The notes: a model not told the origin generated them from the sequence alone. Shown: positions 16,270 through 26,139, counted from the stretch's first letter. The stretch is DNA of 64,000 nt from WTFY01 sp965220875 (GCA_965220875.1 OZ244849.1:186001-250000); one strand, 5' to 3'. Translations and numbers: made by a program.

Positions 16270-17143
16270 AGAGATCCTTGATCAGTACGCAGGGCGGGTA
16301 AACCGGCAGCTTGAAATCTGCCTGCCAGATGAATCCAGTCCCCCCGAGACTCTGCATCAGGCAATGCGCTATGCAGTGCTTGGTAATGGCAAACGTATCC
16401 GTCCGGTCCTTTTGTACGCCACGGGAGAAGCGCTGGGCGTCCCTTCGGAAAGGCTTGATAATCCGGCCTGTGCTGTCGAACTCATTCACAGCTATTCGCT
16501 CGTGCATGATGACCTGCCCGCAATGGATGACGACGACCTCCGTCGAGGCAGACCTACCTGCCACAAGGCCTTTGATGAAGCGACTGCCATCCTGGTGGGC
16601 GATGCCGTACAGGCACTTGCATTTTCGATGCTTGCAAATGATCAGGCCAACTCCCCTGAACAAAGGAATACCATGATTCAGCTCCTGGCGGAATGTACAG
16701 GCTCACAAGGCATGGTTGGCGGTCAGGCCATAGACCTTGCCTCCGTAGACAGACAACTGAGCAGACAGGAAGTCGAACACATGCACCGACTCAAGACCGG
16801 AGCATTGATCAAGGCCAGCGTGCTGCTCGCCGTGATCGCCTCCGGGACTGATGATCCAGATACCCACAACCATTTTGCTCGTTTTGCTGAATGCATTGGA
16901 CTCATGTTCCAGATACGTGATGACTTACTTGATATCCAGAGCAATACGGAAACTCTGGGTAAGCCACAAGGGTCAGACGAAGCACAAAAAAAACCGACCT
17001 ACCCGAGCATCATTGGCATAGAGGAATCGGAAAGCGCCTGCAGAGAGCTATTGGAGCAGGCGTGCCTGGAGATGGAATTCGTGAATGTCCGTTGGGACAC
17101 CCTGAAGCTCATAAGCCAGTATATCGTGACCCGCGCCTCATAG
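16256..17143 (+). CDS. ispA: (2E,6E)-farnesyl diphosphate synthase
   Basis: This prenyl synthase condenses IPP with DMAPP and then GPP to make farnesyl diphosphate, the precursor of undecaprenyl phosphate and quinones. The first aspartate-rich motif is DDLPAMD at 85-91 and the second is DDLLD at 222-226; GKRIRP and the NELIHSYSLVHDD-type context are present. The 295 residues match the family. Translation starts at TTG 16256, inside the end of xseB, with GGAG seven bases upstream. Chain length (C15) is inferred from family resemblance and gene context. Confidence 0.95.
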   Translation: MRKIEEILDQYAGRVNRQLEICLPDESSPPETLHQAMRYAVLGNGKRIRPVLLYATGEALGVPSERLDNPACAVELIHSYSLVHDDLPAMDDDDLRRGRPTCHKAFDEATAILVGDAVQALAFSMLANDQANSPEQRNTMIQLLAECTGSQGMVGGQAIDLASVDRQLSRQEVEHMHRLKTGALIKASVLLAVIASGTDDPDTHNHFARFAECIGLMFQIRDDLLDIQSNTETLGKPQGSDEAQKKPTYPSIIGIEESESACRELLEQACLEMEFVNVRWDTLKLISQYIVTRAS

Positions 17144-17313
17144 ACCCATGTGACTGAAAGAAGTGACAACTGCATTCTCCAGTAGTGTCTGTCCCATGCC
17201 TGTCATGGAACCCTTCTGCAGCCCCGCCAGGCAATTGCTTGCGAAGTTGTCCCCTCCGTCACTGAATTGTATACTCAATCCTAGTTGCTGAGCTCCCATA
17301 AAGGCTGATAGAC

Positions 17314-19230
17314 ATGCCAGATTCACGCTATCCACTCCTTTCCGGTATCGACCACCCAGCAGATCTTCGAGCATTGGATGCAAGTCAGATCCCCGCAGTT
17401 GCCAAAGAGTTGAGGACCTATCTCCTGGATTCCATTTCCAGTTGTGGAGGACATTTTGCAGGAGGCCTGGGAGCCATCGAGGTCACGACTGCATTGCACT
17501 ATGTGTTCGACACCCCGAATGACAGGATCATATGGGATGTAGGGCATCAGTGTTACCCGCACAAGATCCTTACAGGGCGTAAAGACCGCATCACGACCAT
17601 AAGGACCCGTGGGGGACTCGCACCCTTTCCAAAACGAAGTGAAAGTGAGTTTGACCACTTTGGTACCGGGCATTCGAGCACATCCGTGAGTGCTGCCCTG
17701 GGCATGGCCATCGCGAGCGCACTGCAGGACAAGAACCGCAATGTCATCGCAGTAATTGGAGATGGTGGAATTACGGGCGGCATGGCCTATGAAGCCTTGA
17801 ACCATCTGGGCAGTTGCGACGCAAACCTGCTGGTCATCCTCAATGACAATGAAATGTCGATTTCCCCAAATGTAGGGGCCATGACCAATTATCTGACCCG
17901 CATTTTGTCCGGCAAGGTGTCCTCGACCTTAAGCAAGAGCGGCAAAATGCTTCTACAGCCCATTCCATCGGCGCACGAGTTTGTCAGGCGCACCACGGAA
18001 CATGTCAAAGGCATACTGGCTCCGCCTGGCATGCTATTCGAGGAGATGGGTGTGAGTTATTTCGGACCAGCGAATGGCCACGATGTAAGCAGCCTGGTGA
18101 AAATACTACAGAACCTGAAACAACTTAAAGGACCCCGTCTGCTGCACATTTGCACGGTCAAGGGGAAAGGATACAAAAAAGCGGAACTGGACCCTGTGGG
18201 CTATCATGCAGTGCCCGCTTTTGACACCAGTACCGGGGTTGTAAAATCAGGTGGTCCGCCCAAACTGACCTATACCAAGGTGTTCAGTGACTGGCTGTGT
18301 GACATGGCAGAGCAGGACAGCCGGGTAGTAGCTATCACCCCTGCCATGCGCGAAGGTTCCGGCCTGGTTGAGTTCAACAAAAGATTTCCCGAACGCTACT
18401 TCGATGTTGCCATTGCAGAGCAGCATTCAGTCACGGTCGCCGCCGGCATGGCCTGTGAAGAAATAAAACCAGTCGTTGCAATCTATTCAACATTCCTGCA
18501 GCGCGCATACGACCAGTTGATTCATGATGTGGCGGTGCAAAACCTTTCCGTCATGTTCGCAATTGACCGCGCCGGCGTAGTTGGAGCAGACGGTCAAACC
18601 CACGCGGGCAGTTTTGACCTGACTTATCTCCGATGCATACCCAACATGGTAGTCATGACGCCCAGTGATGAAAACGAGACGAGACGCATGCTGTACACCG
18701 CATACCTGCAAGACTGCCCTGCCGCCGTGCGTTACCCGCGTGGCACTGGACCTGGCACACCTGTTGAGCCTGGCATGCACGCCGTAGAAGTTGGCAAGGC
18801 AAAAGTAGTACGCAGCGGCAAACGCATTGCCATTCTGGCTTTTGGCAGCCCTGTGCATGATGCCTTGCAAGTTGGCGAAAAACTGGGTGCCACTGTGGTT
18901 GACATGCGGTTTGTAAAACCGATTGATCATGCCCTCATCACAGACATGGCCAAAACCCACGATTTCATCGTTACGATAGAAGACAATGTCGTTAAGGGTG
19001 GTGCAGGATCTGCAGTCAATGAAGTCCTTGCTTCCGGCAGTTTTCCTGTATGCATCAAGAATCTTGGCTTGCCTGACCGGTATCTGAACCATGCCACGCG
19101 TGAAGAGCAGCTCAGCGAAGCCGGACTGGATGCAGGGGGCATACTGGAGTCAATCCAGAATTTTATAGACGGGGACCAGAAAGTCGTGCGTGCCAAGGAA
19201 CGGTTCAAAAACCAGAATCTTTCACCATGA
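17314..19230 (+). CDS. dxs: 1-deoxy-D-xylulose-5-phosphate synthase
   Basis: Dxs is the thiamine-diphosphate enzyme that joins pyruvate and glyceraldehyde 3-phosphate in the first step of the MEP isoprenoid pathway; it also feeds thiamine and pyridoxal synthesis. It has 638 residues. The N-terminal domain shows DVGHQCYPHKILTGR and GDGGITGGMAYEALN (ThDP and Mg binding), and the transketolase-type pyrimidine-binding domain shows the conserved Glu in AIAEQHSVTVAAGMA. A 170 bp gap separates it from ispA. Its stop is two bases from the convergent bamC stop, with no room for a terminator between them. Confidence 0.98.
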   Translation: MPDSRYPLLSGIDHPADLRALDASQIPAVAKELRTYLLDSISSCGGHFAGGLGAIEVTTALHYVFDTPNDRIIWDVGHQCYPHKILTGRKDRITTIRTRGGLAPFPKRSESEFDHFGTGHSSTSVSAALGMAIASALQDKNRNVIAVIGDGGITGGMAYEALNHLGSCDANLLVILNDNEMSISPNVGAMTNYLTRILSGKVSSTLSKSGKMLLQPIPSAHEFVRRTTEHVKGILAPPGMLFEEMGVSYFGPANGHDVSSLVKILQNLKQLKGPRLLHICTVKGKGYKKAELDPVGYHAVPAFDTSTGVVKSGGPPKLTYTKVFSDWLCDMAEQDSRVVAITPAMREGSGLVEFNKRFPERYFDVAIAEQHSVTVAAGMACEEIKPVVAIYSTFLQRAYDQLIHDVAVQNLSVMFAIDRAGVVGADGQTHAGSFDLTYLRCIPNMVVMTPSDENETRRMLYTAYLQDCPAAVRYPRGTGPGTPVEPGMHAVEVGKAKVVRSGKRIAILAFGSPVHDALQVGEKLGATVVDMRFVKPIDHALITDMAKTHDFIVTIEDNVVKGGAGSAVNEVLASGSFPVCIKNLGLPDRYLNHATREEQLSEAGLDAGGILESIQNFIDGDQKVVRAKERFKNQNLSP

Positions 19231-19231
19231 G

Positions 19232-20293
19232 TCACGCACGGGGGTAATGGCCAGGATAGGCTGAAACAATCCTGCGCAACAACCTCCTGGCCATTTCAGG
19301 GTCAAGCGCATCTTCTTCCTGGTTCATTCCATGTGCAGTAATCAGTGTCTGTTTGCCTTGGCCAAGCAGATGGATCTGGTAATGCACCTGCTCCGTATCG
19401 ATTTCCTCGATGCCTGTCTGCGTGGATACGGGATCTGCACCCAGGGACACGAAGTATATTCCCTTGTCACGGTTGTGGTCCTCGACTACGAGGCCGGAGC
19501 GATCCAGAGCCACACCGGTTCTGCGCCAGACCCTTGAGAAGACGTCTCCAACCATCAATACCGGGATACCCTTCACGTCCTTGATATCCAGATACAAAAA
19601 CTGGATGTCCGACGTGGCGAACTTCAGTTCGGCCTCTTCCTTAGTCGTCCCCAGGAATTCCATCAACCTGATCATCATTTCAGCTTCCCTCTCGCTGTTA
19701 GGCGGCTGAGGCTTCCACAGGATCTGATCGTCAGCGTTTACAGCTGCCACTTCCAGTCCACGTTGGGTCAAAAAGATGTTGGTCACGGCATTGGGCTGAC
19801 GCTCAAGCCGCACACGAAACTTTTCGCTCGTGATATCAAAACTTTCATGGTTGGATCGCATATCCCTGAAACGGCCCAGATTCTGTGTCCACTGAGTTTC
19901 AAGGTAACCCAGGGAAGGTTCGTCCTTGGCGACCCTGAAACCTTCGTCCTGCCAGAATTTACGCAACAGTGGCCACAATGTTACCGGGTCGGTATCCACT
20001 TCCAGCCAACGGGTAGGTCCTTCGCGTCGCACCCTGATTTCCAGAAACTCGGGCAACACCACTGCCCCAAGCGCAGGCTCCTGAGATTCGAGCGCGCTGA
20101 CCCTGTCATTAGCCGTTTTTGGAATTTTCAGGCTGTTCTCCCATTCCGGAGTAACCAGGTCAGGGGGGGCTTCAAGCGGGTTGGTGGTCGCACTGTCCTT
20201 GTAGTCACCCCCCATCTGCTTCAGCATTGCACAACCACCGAGCATCAGCAGCACTGCAATGAATATCGTAGATTGCAAGAACCAGCGACTCAT
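19232..20293 (-). CDS. bamC: Outer membrane assembly lipoprotein BamC
   Basis: BamC is an accessory lipoprotein of the beta-barrel assembly machine. The likely ATG at 20293 gives 353 residues; a TTG five codons upstream is less likely. The N-terminus has a lipoprotein signal with lipobox LGGC (LMLGGCAML). Residues after the Cys include a low-complexity linker, followed by two helix-grip domains. Sequence similarity across BamC proteins is low, so the call rests on the lipobox, size, NlpB-like C-terminal half and its place directly after dapA (conserved dapA-bamC pair, 18 bp gap). Confidence 0.88.
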   Translation of the reverse strand: MSRWFLQSTIFIAVLLMLGGCAMLKQMGGDYKDSATTNPLEAPPDLVTPEWENSLKIPKTANDRVSALESQEPALGAVVLPEFLEIRVRREGPTRWLEVDTDPVTLWPLLRKFWQDEGFRVAKDEPSLGYLETQWTQNLGRFRDMRSNHESFDITSEKFRVRLERQPNAVTNIFLTQRGLEVAAVNADDQILWKPQPPNSEREAEMMIRLMEFLGTTKEEAELKFATSDIQFLYLDIKDVKGIPVLMVGDVFSRVWRRTGVALDRSGLVVEDHNRDKGIYFVSLGADPVSTQTGIEEIDTEQVHYQIHLLGQGKQTLITAHGMNQEEDALDPEMARRLLRRIVSAYPGHYPRA

Positions 20294-20311
20294 TTTAAAG
20301 CCCGGCAATCT

Positions 20312-21187
20312 CTACAAACAGCCTGCAATTCGCAAGGCCTCTCGTAAAGTTTCATGATGGATATGCGACAAGGTAGTCAAGGGCAGGCGTATACCTGTTG
20401 GGAACAGACCCATTTCAGCCAAGCACCACTTTACGGGAATTGGACTTGACTCCACAAACAGATCCCTGTTCAGCGGCGCCAGTCTAGCATTGATTTGCCG
20501 CGCTTTGCTCGAATCCCCCTCCAGGCTGGCCTCGCAAAGGCTGTGAAACTGCCTTGGAGCAACATTTCCAGTAACCGTTATCACTCCACAGCCGCCCGCA
20601 AACAGGAACTCCATAGCAGTACTGTCATCGCCACTGATCAACAGAAATTCTCCATCACTTTCTGCAAGGATTTTCTTGCAGCGTTCTATATTCCCCGTTG
20701 CCTCCTTGATGCCTACAATATGATCGACACGGGAGAGACGGATCACCGTCTCAGGCAACATGTCACATGCTGTACGACCCGGTACATTGTACAGAATCTG
20801 GGGAATTGCAACGGTTTTTGCTACCGTTTCATAATGCAGAAACAGTCCTTCCTGGGTAGGCTTGTTGTAGTAGGGTGCAACCAGCAAACAGGCATCGGCA
20901 CCCGCTTCCTTAGCACATCGGGTCAATTCTATGGTTTCAAGTGTAGAGTTGGACCCGGTACCCGCAATGACTGGCACCCGTCCCCTGACCTGCTCGACCA
21001 CAAAGCGGATCACCTCGCAATGTTCAGCATGATCCAGTGTCGCCGACTCTCCCGTGGTGCCTGCAGGCACCAGTGCATCACTACCACTCCCAACATGAAA
21101 CTCAACATAATCAGCCAAGGCACTGTAATCAATGGCTCCACCCTCGTGCATGGGAGTCGCAATTGCAACCATACTGCCTTTAAACAC
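20312..21187 (-). CDS. dapA: 4-hydroxy-tetrahydrodipicolinate synthase
   Basis: DapA condenses aspartate semialdehyde and pyruvate in the lysine and meso-diaminopimelate pathway. The 291-residue TIM barrel has the Schiff-base Lys161 in GIKEATGN, Tyr133 in YNVPGRT and the GTTGES motif near residue 43, the same numbering as the E. coli enzyme. It supports the cell wall genes of the window by making the meso-DAP precursor. It is followed closely by bamC on the same strand. Confidence 0.97.
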   Translation of the reverse strand: MFKGSMVAIATPMHEGGAIDYSALADYVEFHVGSGSDALVPAGTTGESATLDHAEHCEVIRFVVEQVRGRVPVIAGTGSNSTLETIELTRCAKEAGADACLLVAPYYNKPTQEGLFLHYETVAKTVAIPQILYNVPGRTACDMLPETVIRLSRVDHIVGIKEATGNIERCKKILAESDGEFLLISGDDSTAMEFLFAGGCGVITVTGNVAPRQFHSLCEASLEGDSSKARQINARLAPLNRDLFVESSPIPVKWCLAEMGLFPTGIRLPLTTLSHIHHETLREALRIAGCL

Positions 21188-21311
21188 TTTGTACCTCAGA
21201 CAGGTTCTGATCCAGGGAGGTTACGGATAGTACTGATGGAATCATGCCATTACAAGAAATTGGCCACCATGCTGGCAATTTCCGTGTTCATCATGATATT
21301 TCGACAAGGCA

Positions 21312-22406
21312 TCACTCAGACAAGGGTTGTGACGTATCCTTGGATTCCTTGTTGGTTGCAGTCCACGCCCGGATGACAGCATGAACTAGCGTCGCCAGGG
21401 GGATTGCGAAAAAAACTCCCCAAACTCCCCAAATCCCGCCGAATACGAGAACCGCTGCAATGATCGCCACAGGATGCAGGTTGACAAACTCTGAAAACAG
21501 TAATGGCACCAGTACATTTCCGTCCAAAATCTGAATCGCAGCATAAGCTGCAAGGATATATATAAACTGGGAACTTGGGCCCCATTGAAAATATGCCACG
21601 AATGCAACCGGGATTGTCACTAGTGCAGCGCCTACATAAGGAACAATTACAGAAATACCCACCAAGAATGAAAGCAGCATGGCAAATTTAAGACCAAAGA
21701 ATACAAATGTCACATACGTTGCAAACCAGACCACCAGTATCTCTATTACCTTGCCACGGATATAGCTTGCGATTTTCTTATTGACTTCAACCCACACTTC
21801 ACCTGTCAGTTCCCGCTCGGGAGGCAGAAAACTCACCAGCCATTCCAGAATCTTGCGCTTGTCCTTGAGGAAAAAGAAAACCAGCAATGGAACGATGATC
21901 AGGTAGATCATGATTGTGAACAGGCCCAGCACAGATTCCAAGGGCTGACTGATAAACTTGTGGCCGACTGAAATCAATTGTGTCTGGATGGACCGTATCA
22001 GTTCACTTATCTGATCCTCAGTAATGATCTGTGCAAGACTCGGGTATTTATCTGGTAACTGCATCAACAGGTTTTGCCCGTGTGCAACCATGTTCGGCAA
22101 CTCGCGGAAAAATTCCGTCAACTGCTGGGAAAGCTTCGGTATCAGTGCAAATAGAATCAAGAGCAATAAAGCTATGAAGGCAAGGAAAACCAGTATCAGG
22201 GCAAGAAACCTTGGAATCCTGCCTTGCTGCAACAGTGTCACTCCGCCATCCAGAATATAGGCAATGACGATGCTGGCCAGCAAGGGTGTCAGGATATCGC
22301 CAAACAGCAGTATGCTGGCAAACCCGATCACCAGACACAATGCAAGGATAACTACCTGAGGGTTTGAAAAGTTTCGATAGTACCAGTCTTTGATGTATTC
22401 GATCAT
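21312..22406 (-). CDS. PerM/AI-2E-type transporter family membrane protein
   Basis: A 364-residue inner-membrane protein with about eight hydrophobic helices, including a long hydrophobic N-terminal pair and the family's C-terminal re-entrant region (VPYVGAALVTIPVAFVAY and IQILDGNVLVPLLF). The family (UPF0118, TqsA/PerM/YhhT) includes an autoinducer-2 exporter and sodium-proton antiporters, so the name does not define the substrate. It lies upstream of dapA on the same strand with a 124 bp gap. Function not assigned. Confidence 0.9.
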   Translation of the reverse strand: MIEYIKDWYYRNFSNPQVVILALCLVIGFASILLFGDILTPLLASIVIAYILDGGVTLLQQGRIPRFLALILVFLAFIALLLLILFALIPKLSQQLTEFFRELPNMVAHGQNLLMQLPDKYPSLAQIITEDQISELIRSIQTQLISVGHKFISQPLESVLGLFTIMIYLIIVPLLVFFFLKDKRKILEWLVSFLPPERELTGEVWVEVNKKIASYIRGKVIEILVVWFATYVTFVFFGLKFAMLLSFLVGISVIVPYVGAALVTIPVAFVAYFQWGPSSQFIYILAAYAAIQILDGNVLVPLLFSEFVNLHPVAIIAAVLVFGGIWGVWGVFFAIPLATLVHAVIRAWTATNKESKDTSQPLSE

Positions 22407-22556
22407 ATATCAGCGCGACATCCTGTATAGAAAACTTTTTCCAGTCTCAGCTTCAAGAACAGAACACTGTTTTGAGGCACCTCAACCGCCCGGTACCCCA
22501 AAACTTTCGGGGGCATTCAAATAACAGGAAAATGACTTCTGGGTTCATGCAGCCGA

Positions 22557-23453
22557 TTATTCAGGACTGCAATAGCCACGTGCGTACTCCAGCAATTCGT
22601 CCATTGCACGTAACCGGAACTTTTGCCGCTGGCGTACGAAGGAAAAGGCTCTTTCAAGTGGTGGGTCAAGGTCCAGCTTCTTCAGTACCTGCAGTTTCAG
22701 CTCCTTCTCAATCGTGGCGTTGGATACGATGGAAACCCCCATGCCAGCTTCCACGGCACCCTTGATAGACTCCGGGCTGCCCAGTTCCAGGCATATGTTC
22801 AGGTTGTTTCTGTCAAGGCCCATCTTGATCAGATAGCCCATAATCACTTCCCTGGTTCCAGAACCTTCTTCACGACAGATAAACGGGTAGCGTAAAAGCG
22901 TCTCCATGGAAATGGAGCTGTGATTAGCCAGTTCGTGTGCCGGCGAGACGATGACAACCAGATGATCGATGCGACACACTTCTACAAGCAAATTCTTGTT
23001 GGTGACAGGACCTTCTACGATACCCAGATCAATCATGCTGTTTTCGATCATGGAGACGATACCCTCCGTATTTGAAACTTTCAGGCGCAACTGGATATCG
23101 GGATATTTCTTTGTGAATCCGCTCAGCAGGCTGGGCAGCATATATTCGGCAATTGTAGTACTCGCGCCAAGTGTCAGTGAACCACTTACATCTCCAGTGA
23201 GCTCCTTGACAGAATTTTCCATCTCTGCATACAGTTCAAAGATCTGTTCGGCATATTCATATGAGCGGCGCCCGGCTTCAGTCAACGTCACACGATTATG
23301 GGTTCTGTCAAACAGTCGGGTGTTGAAGTGCTCCTCAAGCTGGCGAACTTGAAAAGTGACCGCGGGCTGAGTCATATGCAGTGTTTCTGCCGCTTTAGTG
23401 AAGCTGAGCAATTTTGCTACGGTATAGAATACTTGCAAGCGACGATCTGCCAT
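22557..23453 (-). CDS. LysR-family transcriptional regulator
   Basis: A 298-residue LTTR with an N-terminal winged helix (residues about 1-60; FTKAAETLHMTQPAVTFQVR is the recognition-helix region) and a C-terminal periplasmic-binding-fold effector domain. The frame is open back to 23612, but the ATG at 23453 has AAGGA six bases upstream and yields the standard MADRRLQVFYTVAKLLSFTK start. It is divergent from proS. LTTRs often control a divergent gene, but an aminoacyl-tRNA synthetase is an unlikely target. It resembles CysB/CbbR-like regulators in general form; the effector is unknown. Confidence 0.93.
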   Translation of the reverse strand: MADRRLQVFYTVAKLLSFTKAAETLHMTQPAVTFQVRQLEEHFNTRLFDRTHNRVTLTEAGRRSYEYAEQIFELYAEMENSVKELTGDVSGSLTLGASTTIAEYMLPSLLSGFTKKYPDIQLRLKVSNTEGIVSMIENSMIDLGIVEGPVTNKNLLVEVCRIDHLVVIVSPAHELANHSSISMETLLRYPFICREEGSGTREVIMGYLIKMGLDRNNLNICLELGSPESIKGAVEAGMGVSIVSNATIEKELKLQVLKKLDLDPPLERAFSFVRQRQKFRLRAMDELLEYARGYCSPE

Positions 23454-23671
23454 CTCATTCCTTCTGGGCATATAAAGGTGATTTATTATCGTAGTATACA
23501 CCCATGCCCTGTCTTCTTGCAGGTGGACAGCGTCAAGCGCAAACATGCAGGATGGATCAGCCGTACTACTTGTACTTGCCTGCCCTGCACTGTCGTCCAA
23601 ACCTTGCCACACTACTCAAGAGTGTCACTAACTTGTTACTATGGAGTAGCCGACTTTCAGGATAAGCGAGT

Positions 23672-25396
23672 ATGCGTGTCACCAAGTTCCCGTTATATAC
23701 ACTCAAGGAATCTCCAGCAGATGCAGAGCTCGTAAGCCATCAACTGATGCTGCGGGCAGGAATGATTCGCCGCCTGGCTTCAGGGTTGTATACCTGGCTT
23801 CCAACAGGTCTCAGGGTATTGCGCAAGGTGGAAAACATTGTCCGTGAAGAGATGGACAGGTCAGGTGCAGTGGAGGTGCTCATGCCTTCTATACAGCCCT
23901 CAGAACTCTGGGAAGAGTCGGGACGCTGGGACCAGTTTGGGCCTGAACTGCTACGAATCCAGGACCGGCATGGCAGAGATTACTGTTATGGCCCCACTCA
24001 CGAAGAGGTGATCACGGATATTGCCCGGCGCGAATTACGCAGCTACAGGCAATTGCCGGTGAATTTTTACCAGATTCAGACCAAATTTCGAGACGAGATA
24101 AGGCCGCGCTTCGGTGTCATGCGTGCACGCGAGTTCAGCATGAAAGACGCGTATTCATTTCACATGACTCATGAATGTCTTCAATCCACCTATGAGGTCA
24201 TGTACAAGACGTATTCCCGTATTTTCAGCCGCTTGGGTTTACGGTTCAAAGCAGTAGAGGCTGACACAGGCAGCATCGGTGGAAATGTTTCTCATGAATT
24301 CCATGTGCTTGCAGAATCTGGAGAGGATGCAATCGCATTCTCAACTGAGAGTGATTACGCGGCTAATGTAGAGCTTGCCCCGACTGCCCCCTTGCAAACC
24401 GGTCACAGTACCTCCTTGCAGCCACTTGAGAAAGTCGCGACACCCGAACAGCACAGCATAGAAGATGTATGCGCGTTTCTGGATGTCCCCCCGGATCAAG
24501 TGGCAAAAACACTAATCGTAAGAAGCTCATCAGGTTCTTTGATCGCCCTGATACTGCGCGGAGACCACGATCTGAATGCAGCAAAAGCCCAAAAGCTGGA
24601 TGACGTTGCCGATCCACTGACATTTGCTAGCGAACAGGAAATCCAGGCAATGCTCGGCTGTAAGACAGGATCACTTGGCCCGTTTGGGCTTGACTGTCCG
24701 CTCATAATGGACCATGCAGCATATGCACTGGAGAACTTCATTTGTGGGGCGAATGAAGACGGCTTCCATTTCAGAGGGGCAAACTGGGCTCGTGATCTCG
24801 CTCGCTTCAACCAACATGAAAGTAGGGACCTGCGCAAGATCGTGTCAGGTGATGCAAGTCCCGATGGCAAGGGCCTGATCCAGGTAAAGCGCGGAATTGA
24901 AGTCGGTCATATTTTCCAGTTAGGTGACAAATACAGCACGGCGCTTGGTGCCAGCGTTTTGAACAAGGATGGCGAGGAACAGATTGTAAAGATGGGTTGC
25001 TATGGAATTGGTGTGTCTCGTGTAGTTGCGGCAGCCATCGAACAAAACTTTGACAAACAAGGCATCATCTGGCCGCAGTCGATCGCACCTTTCGACATCT
25101 CGATTATCCCCATCAGTGCAAAAAAATCCAGGCGGGTTATCGAAACCAGCGAGTGGCTATACAGGGAACTTGAAAACTCTGGCCTCGAAGTTCTGTACGA
25201 CGACCGCGAACTGCGAGCAGGATTACTATTTGCCGATCATGAACTGATAGGCATTCCTCATCGCATTGTAGTCAGCGAAAGAGGTTTGAGCCAAAACTCA
25301 ATAGAATACAAGCACAGGCATGACCCGCAGGCTCTTCAAATTCCTGCTGAAAGCATTCTTCAGTTCATTCGCGACCGAATGCGGGAGTCTGTGTGA
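23672..25396 (+). CDS. proS: Prolyl-tRNA synthetase (bacterial type)
   Basis: This class II synthetase charges tRNA-Pro. At 574 residues it is the bacterial form with the editing insertion (YbaK-like INS domain, about 225-400) that deacylates Ala-tRNA-Pro. The N-terminal catalytic core shows LPTGLRVLRKVENIVREEMD and FRDEIRPRFGVMRAREFSMKD (motif 2), and the C-terminal anticodon-binding domain follows motif 3 (CYGIGVSRVVAAAIEQ). ATG at 23672; the CDS is intact. Confidence 0.98.
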   Translation: MRVTKFPLYTLKESPADAELVSHQLMLRAGMIRRLASGLYTWLPTGLRVLRKVENIVREEMDRSGAVEVLMPSIQPSELWEESGRWDQFGPELLRIQDRHGRDYCYGPTHEEVITDIARRELRSYRQLPVNFYQIQTKFRDEIRPRFGVMRAREFSMKDAYSFHMTHECLQSTYEVMYKTYSRIFSRLGLRFKAVEADTGSIGGNVSHEFHVLAESGEDAIAFSTESDYAANVELAPTAPLQTGHSTSLQPLEKVATPEQHSIEDVCAFLDVPPDQVAKTLIVRSSSGSLIALILRGDHDLNAAKAQKLDDVADPLTFASEQEIQAMLGCKTGSLGPFGLDCPLIMDHAAYALENFICGANEDGFHFRGANWARDLARFNQHESRDLRKIVSGDASPDGKGLIQVKRGIEVGHIFQLGDKYSTALGASVLNKDGEEQIVKMGCYGIGVSRVVAAAIEQNFDKQGIIWPQSIAPFDISIIPISAKKSRRVIETSEWLYRELENSGLEVLYDDRELRAGLLFADHELIGIPHRIVVSERGLSQNSIEYKHRHDPQALQIPAESILQFIRDRMRESV

Positions 25397-25550
25397 AAAA
25401 TCCGACTCAAACAACTACCCGGGCTCAATATCACGTGCAAGAATCAACCTGTGCTTTTGCCTTGAATTTTCGTGACCTACTCCTGTAAAGTTCGGGTTGG
25501 AAAAGTTCACTGTTTCAAGTCAGCATTACTGCAGAAATTACTTGGGTCCG

Positions 25551-25883
25551 ATGAAAACTGCCAAATTATTTAACACGGGATTAAGCATCGCGATGCTTCT
25601 ACTTCTCGCCTCTTGTACAACAATCCAGTTAACGGAAGAGGGTAGAAAAGCGCGAGTGCTGGATTTTGATGACGTAACGAATTGCCAGAAAAACGGAGCA
25701 GCCACAGTCAACGTAAATGAAAAACTATTGAACGTTGTTCCGAAACAATCTGCCAGAATAGCGAAACAGCTGCAGATTCTGGCTCGAAACAGTGCCGTTC
25801 ACATGAATGGCGACACAGTTGTTCCCATGTCAAAAATTGATAACGGGCAGCAAACGTTTGCAGTCTACCGCTGCGTACCGTGA
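25551..25883 (+). CDS. Small lipoprotein, DUF4156-like
   Basis: A 110-residue protein with a lipoprotein signal: Lys-containing n-region, hydrophobic run LSIAMLLLL and lipobox LASC with Cys near residue 22. The mature part includes TEEGRKARVLDFDDVTNCQKNG and ends with VYRC, resembling the DUF4156 family (E. coli YjeI-type), where two cysteines flank a small domain. The frame is open upstream to 25497, but the ATG at 25551 gives a normal signal peptide. Function unknown; probably outer-membrane-anchored. It lies between proS and the binding-protein gene. Confidence 0.75.
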   Translation: MKTAKLFNTGLSIAMLLLLASCTTIQLTEEGRKARVLDFDDVTNCQKNGAATVNVNEKLLNVVPKQSARIAKQLQILARNSAVHMNGDTVVPMSKIDNGQQTFAVYRCVP

Positions 25884-25950
25884 CCTATCTTCCTCCCTCC
25901 TGATAACTGACTTGCAGTCACAGCACTTCAAGCGTTCATTCAATTTTGTC

Positions 25951-25979
25951 TTGCATCTAACTTAGTGTGGATATATTAT
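25951..25979 (+). promoter_or_regulatory. Candidate sigma70 promoter for the binding-protein gene
   Basis: TTGCAT (25951-25956) and TATTAT (25974-25979) are separated by exactly 17 bp. A start site near 25986 would leave an untranslated leader of about 160 bases before the ATG at 26146. Confidence 0.55.
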
Positions 25980-25997
25980 CGATAAGGTATTGCGTGT

Positions 25998-26086
25998 TTC
26001 TATGTGTTCAATTGCATAGAACTATGCGATGCATTTCAAAACAGTCGTAAGTTGGCTGTTTTGTTATATGTGAACATAGAAGTTCA
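25998..26086 (+). promoter_or_regulatory. Structured 5' leader with competing hairpins
   Basis: TTCTATG (25998-26004) pairs perfectly with CATAGAA (26015-26021). This competes with a second hairpin GCATA-GAAC-TATGC (26014-26027), which uses the same bases. CATAGAA occurs again at 26075-26081. A nine-pair hairpin (AAAACAGTC, loop GTAAGTT, GGCTGTTTT; 26038-26062, one GU pair) followed by GTTATATG lies between them. TGAAC/GTTCA (26071-26075, 26082-26086) forms another short stem. It does not match a riboswitch class that I recognise. Confidence 0.4.
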
Positions 26087-26117
26087 TGTTTAAATATTTT
26101 CGCAATAAGTTATTAGA

Positions 26118-26139
26118 CCTCTTTTTCTAAGAGGAGGAG
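26118..26139 (+). promoter_or_regulatory. Hairpin overlapping the ribosome binding site
   Basis: CCTCTT (26118-26123) pairs with AAGAGG (26129-26134) around a five-base loop. The last bases of the stem are the beginning of the GAGGAGGAG ribosome site (26131-26139) that serves the ATG at 26146. Folding would partly hide the site; the downstream AGGAG would remain free. Confidence 0.5.

Noticed and set aside
20495..21376. 293-codon plus-strand frame opposite dapA
   Set aside because: dapA has every catalytic residue; the opposite frame has no family features.
23454..23612. Longer N-terminus for the LysR regulator
   Set aside because: The extra 53 residues do not fit the family, and the ATG at 23453 has a good ribosome site.
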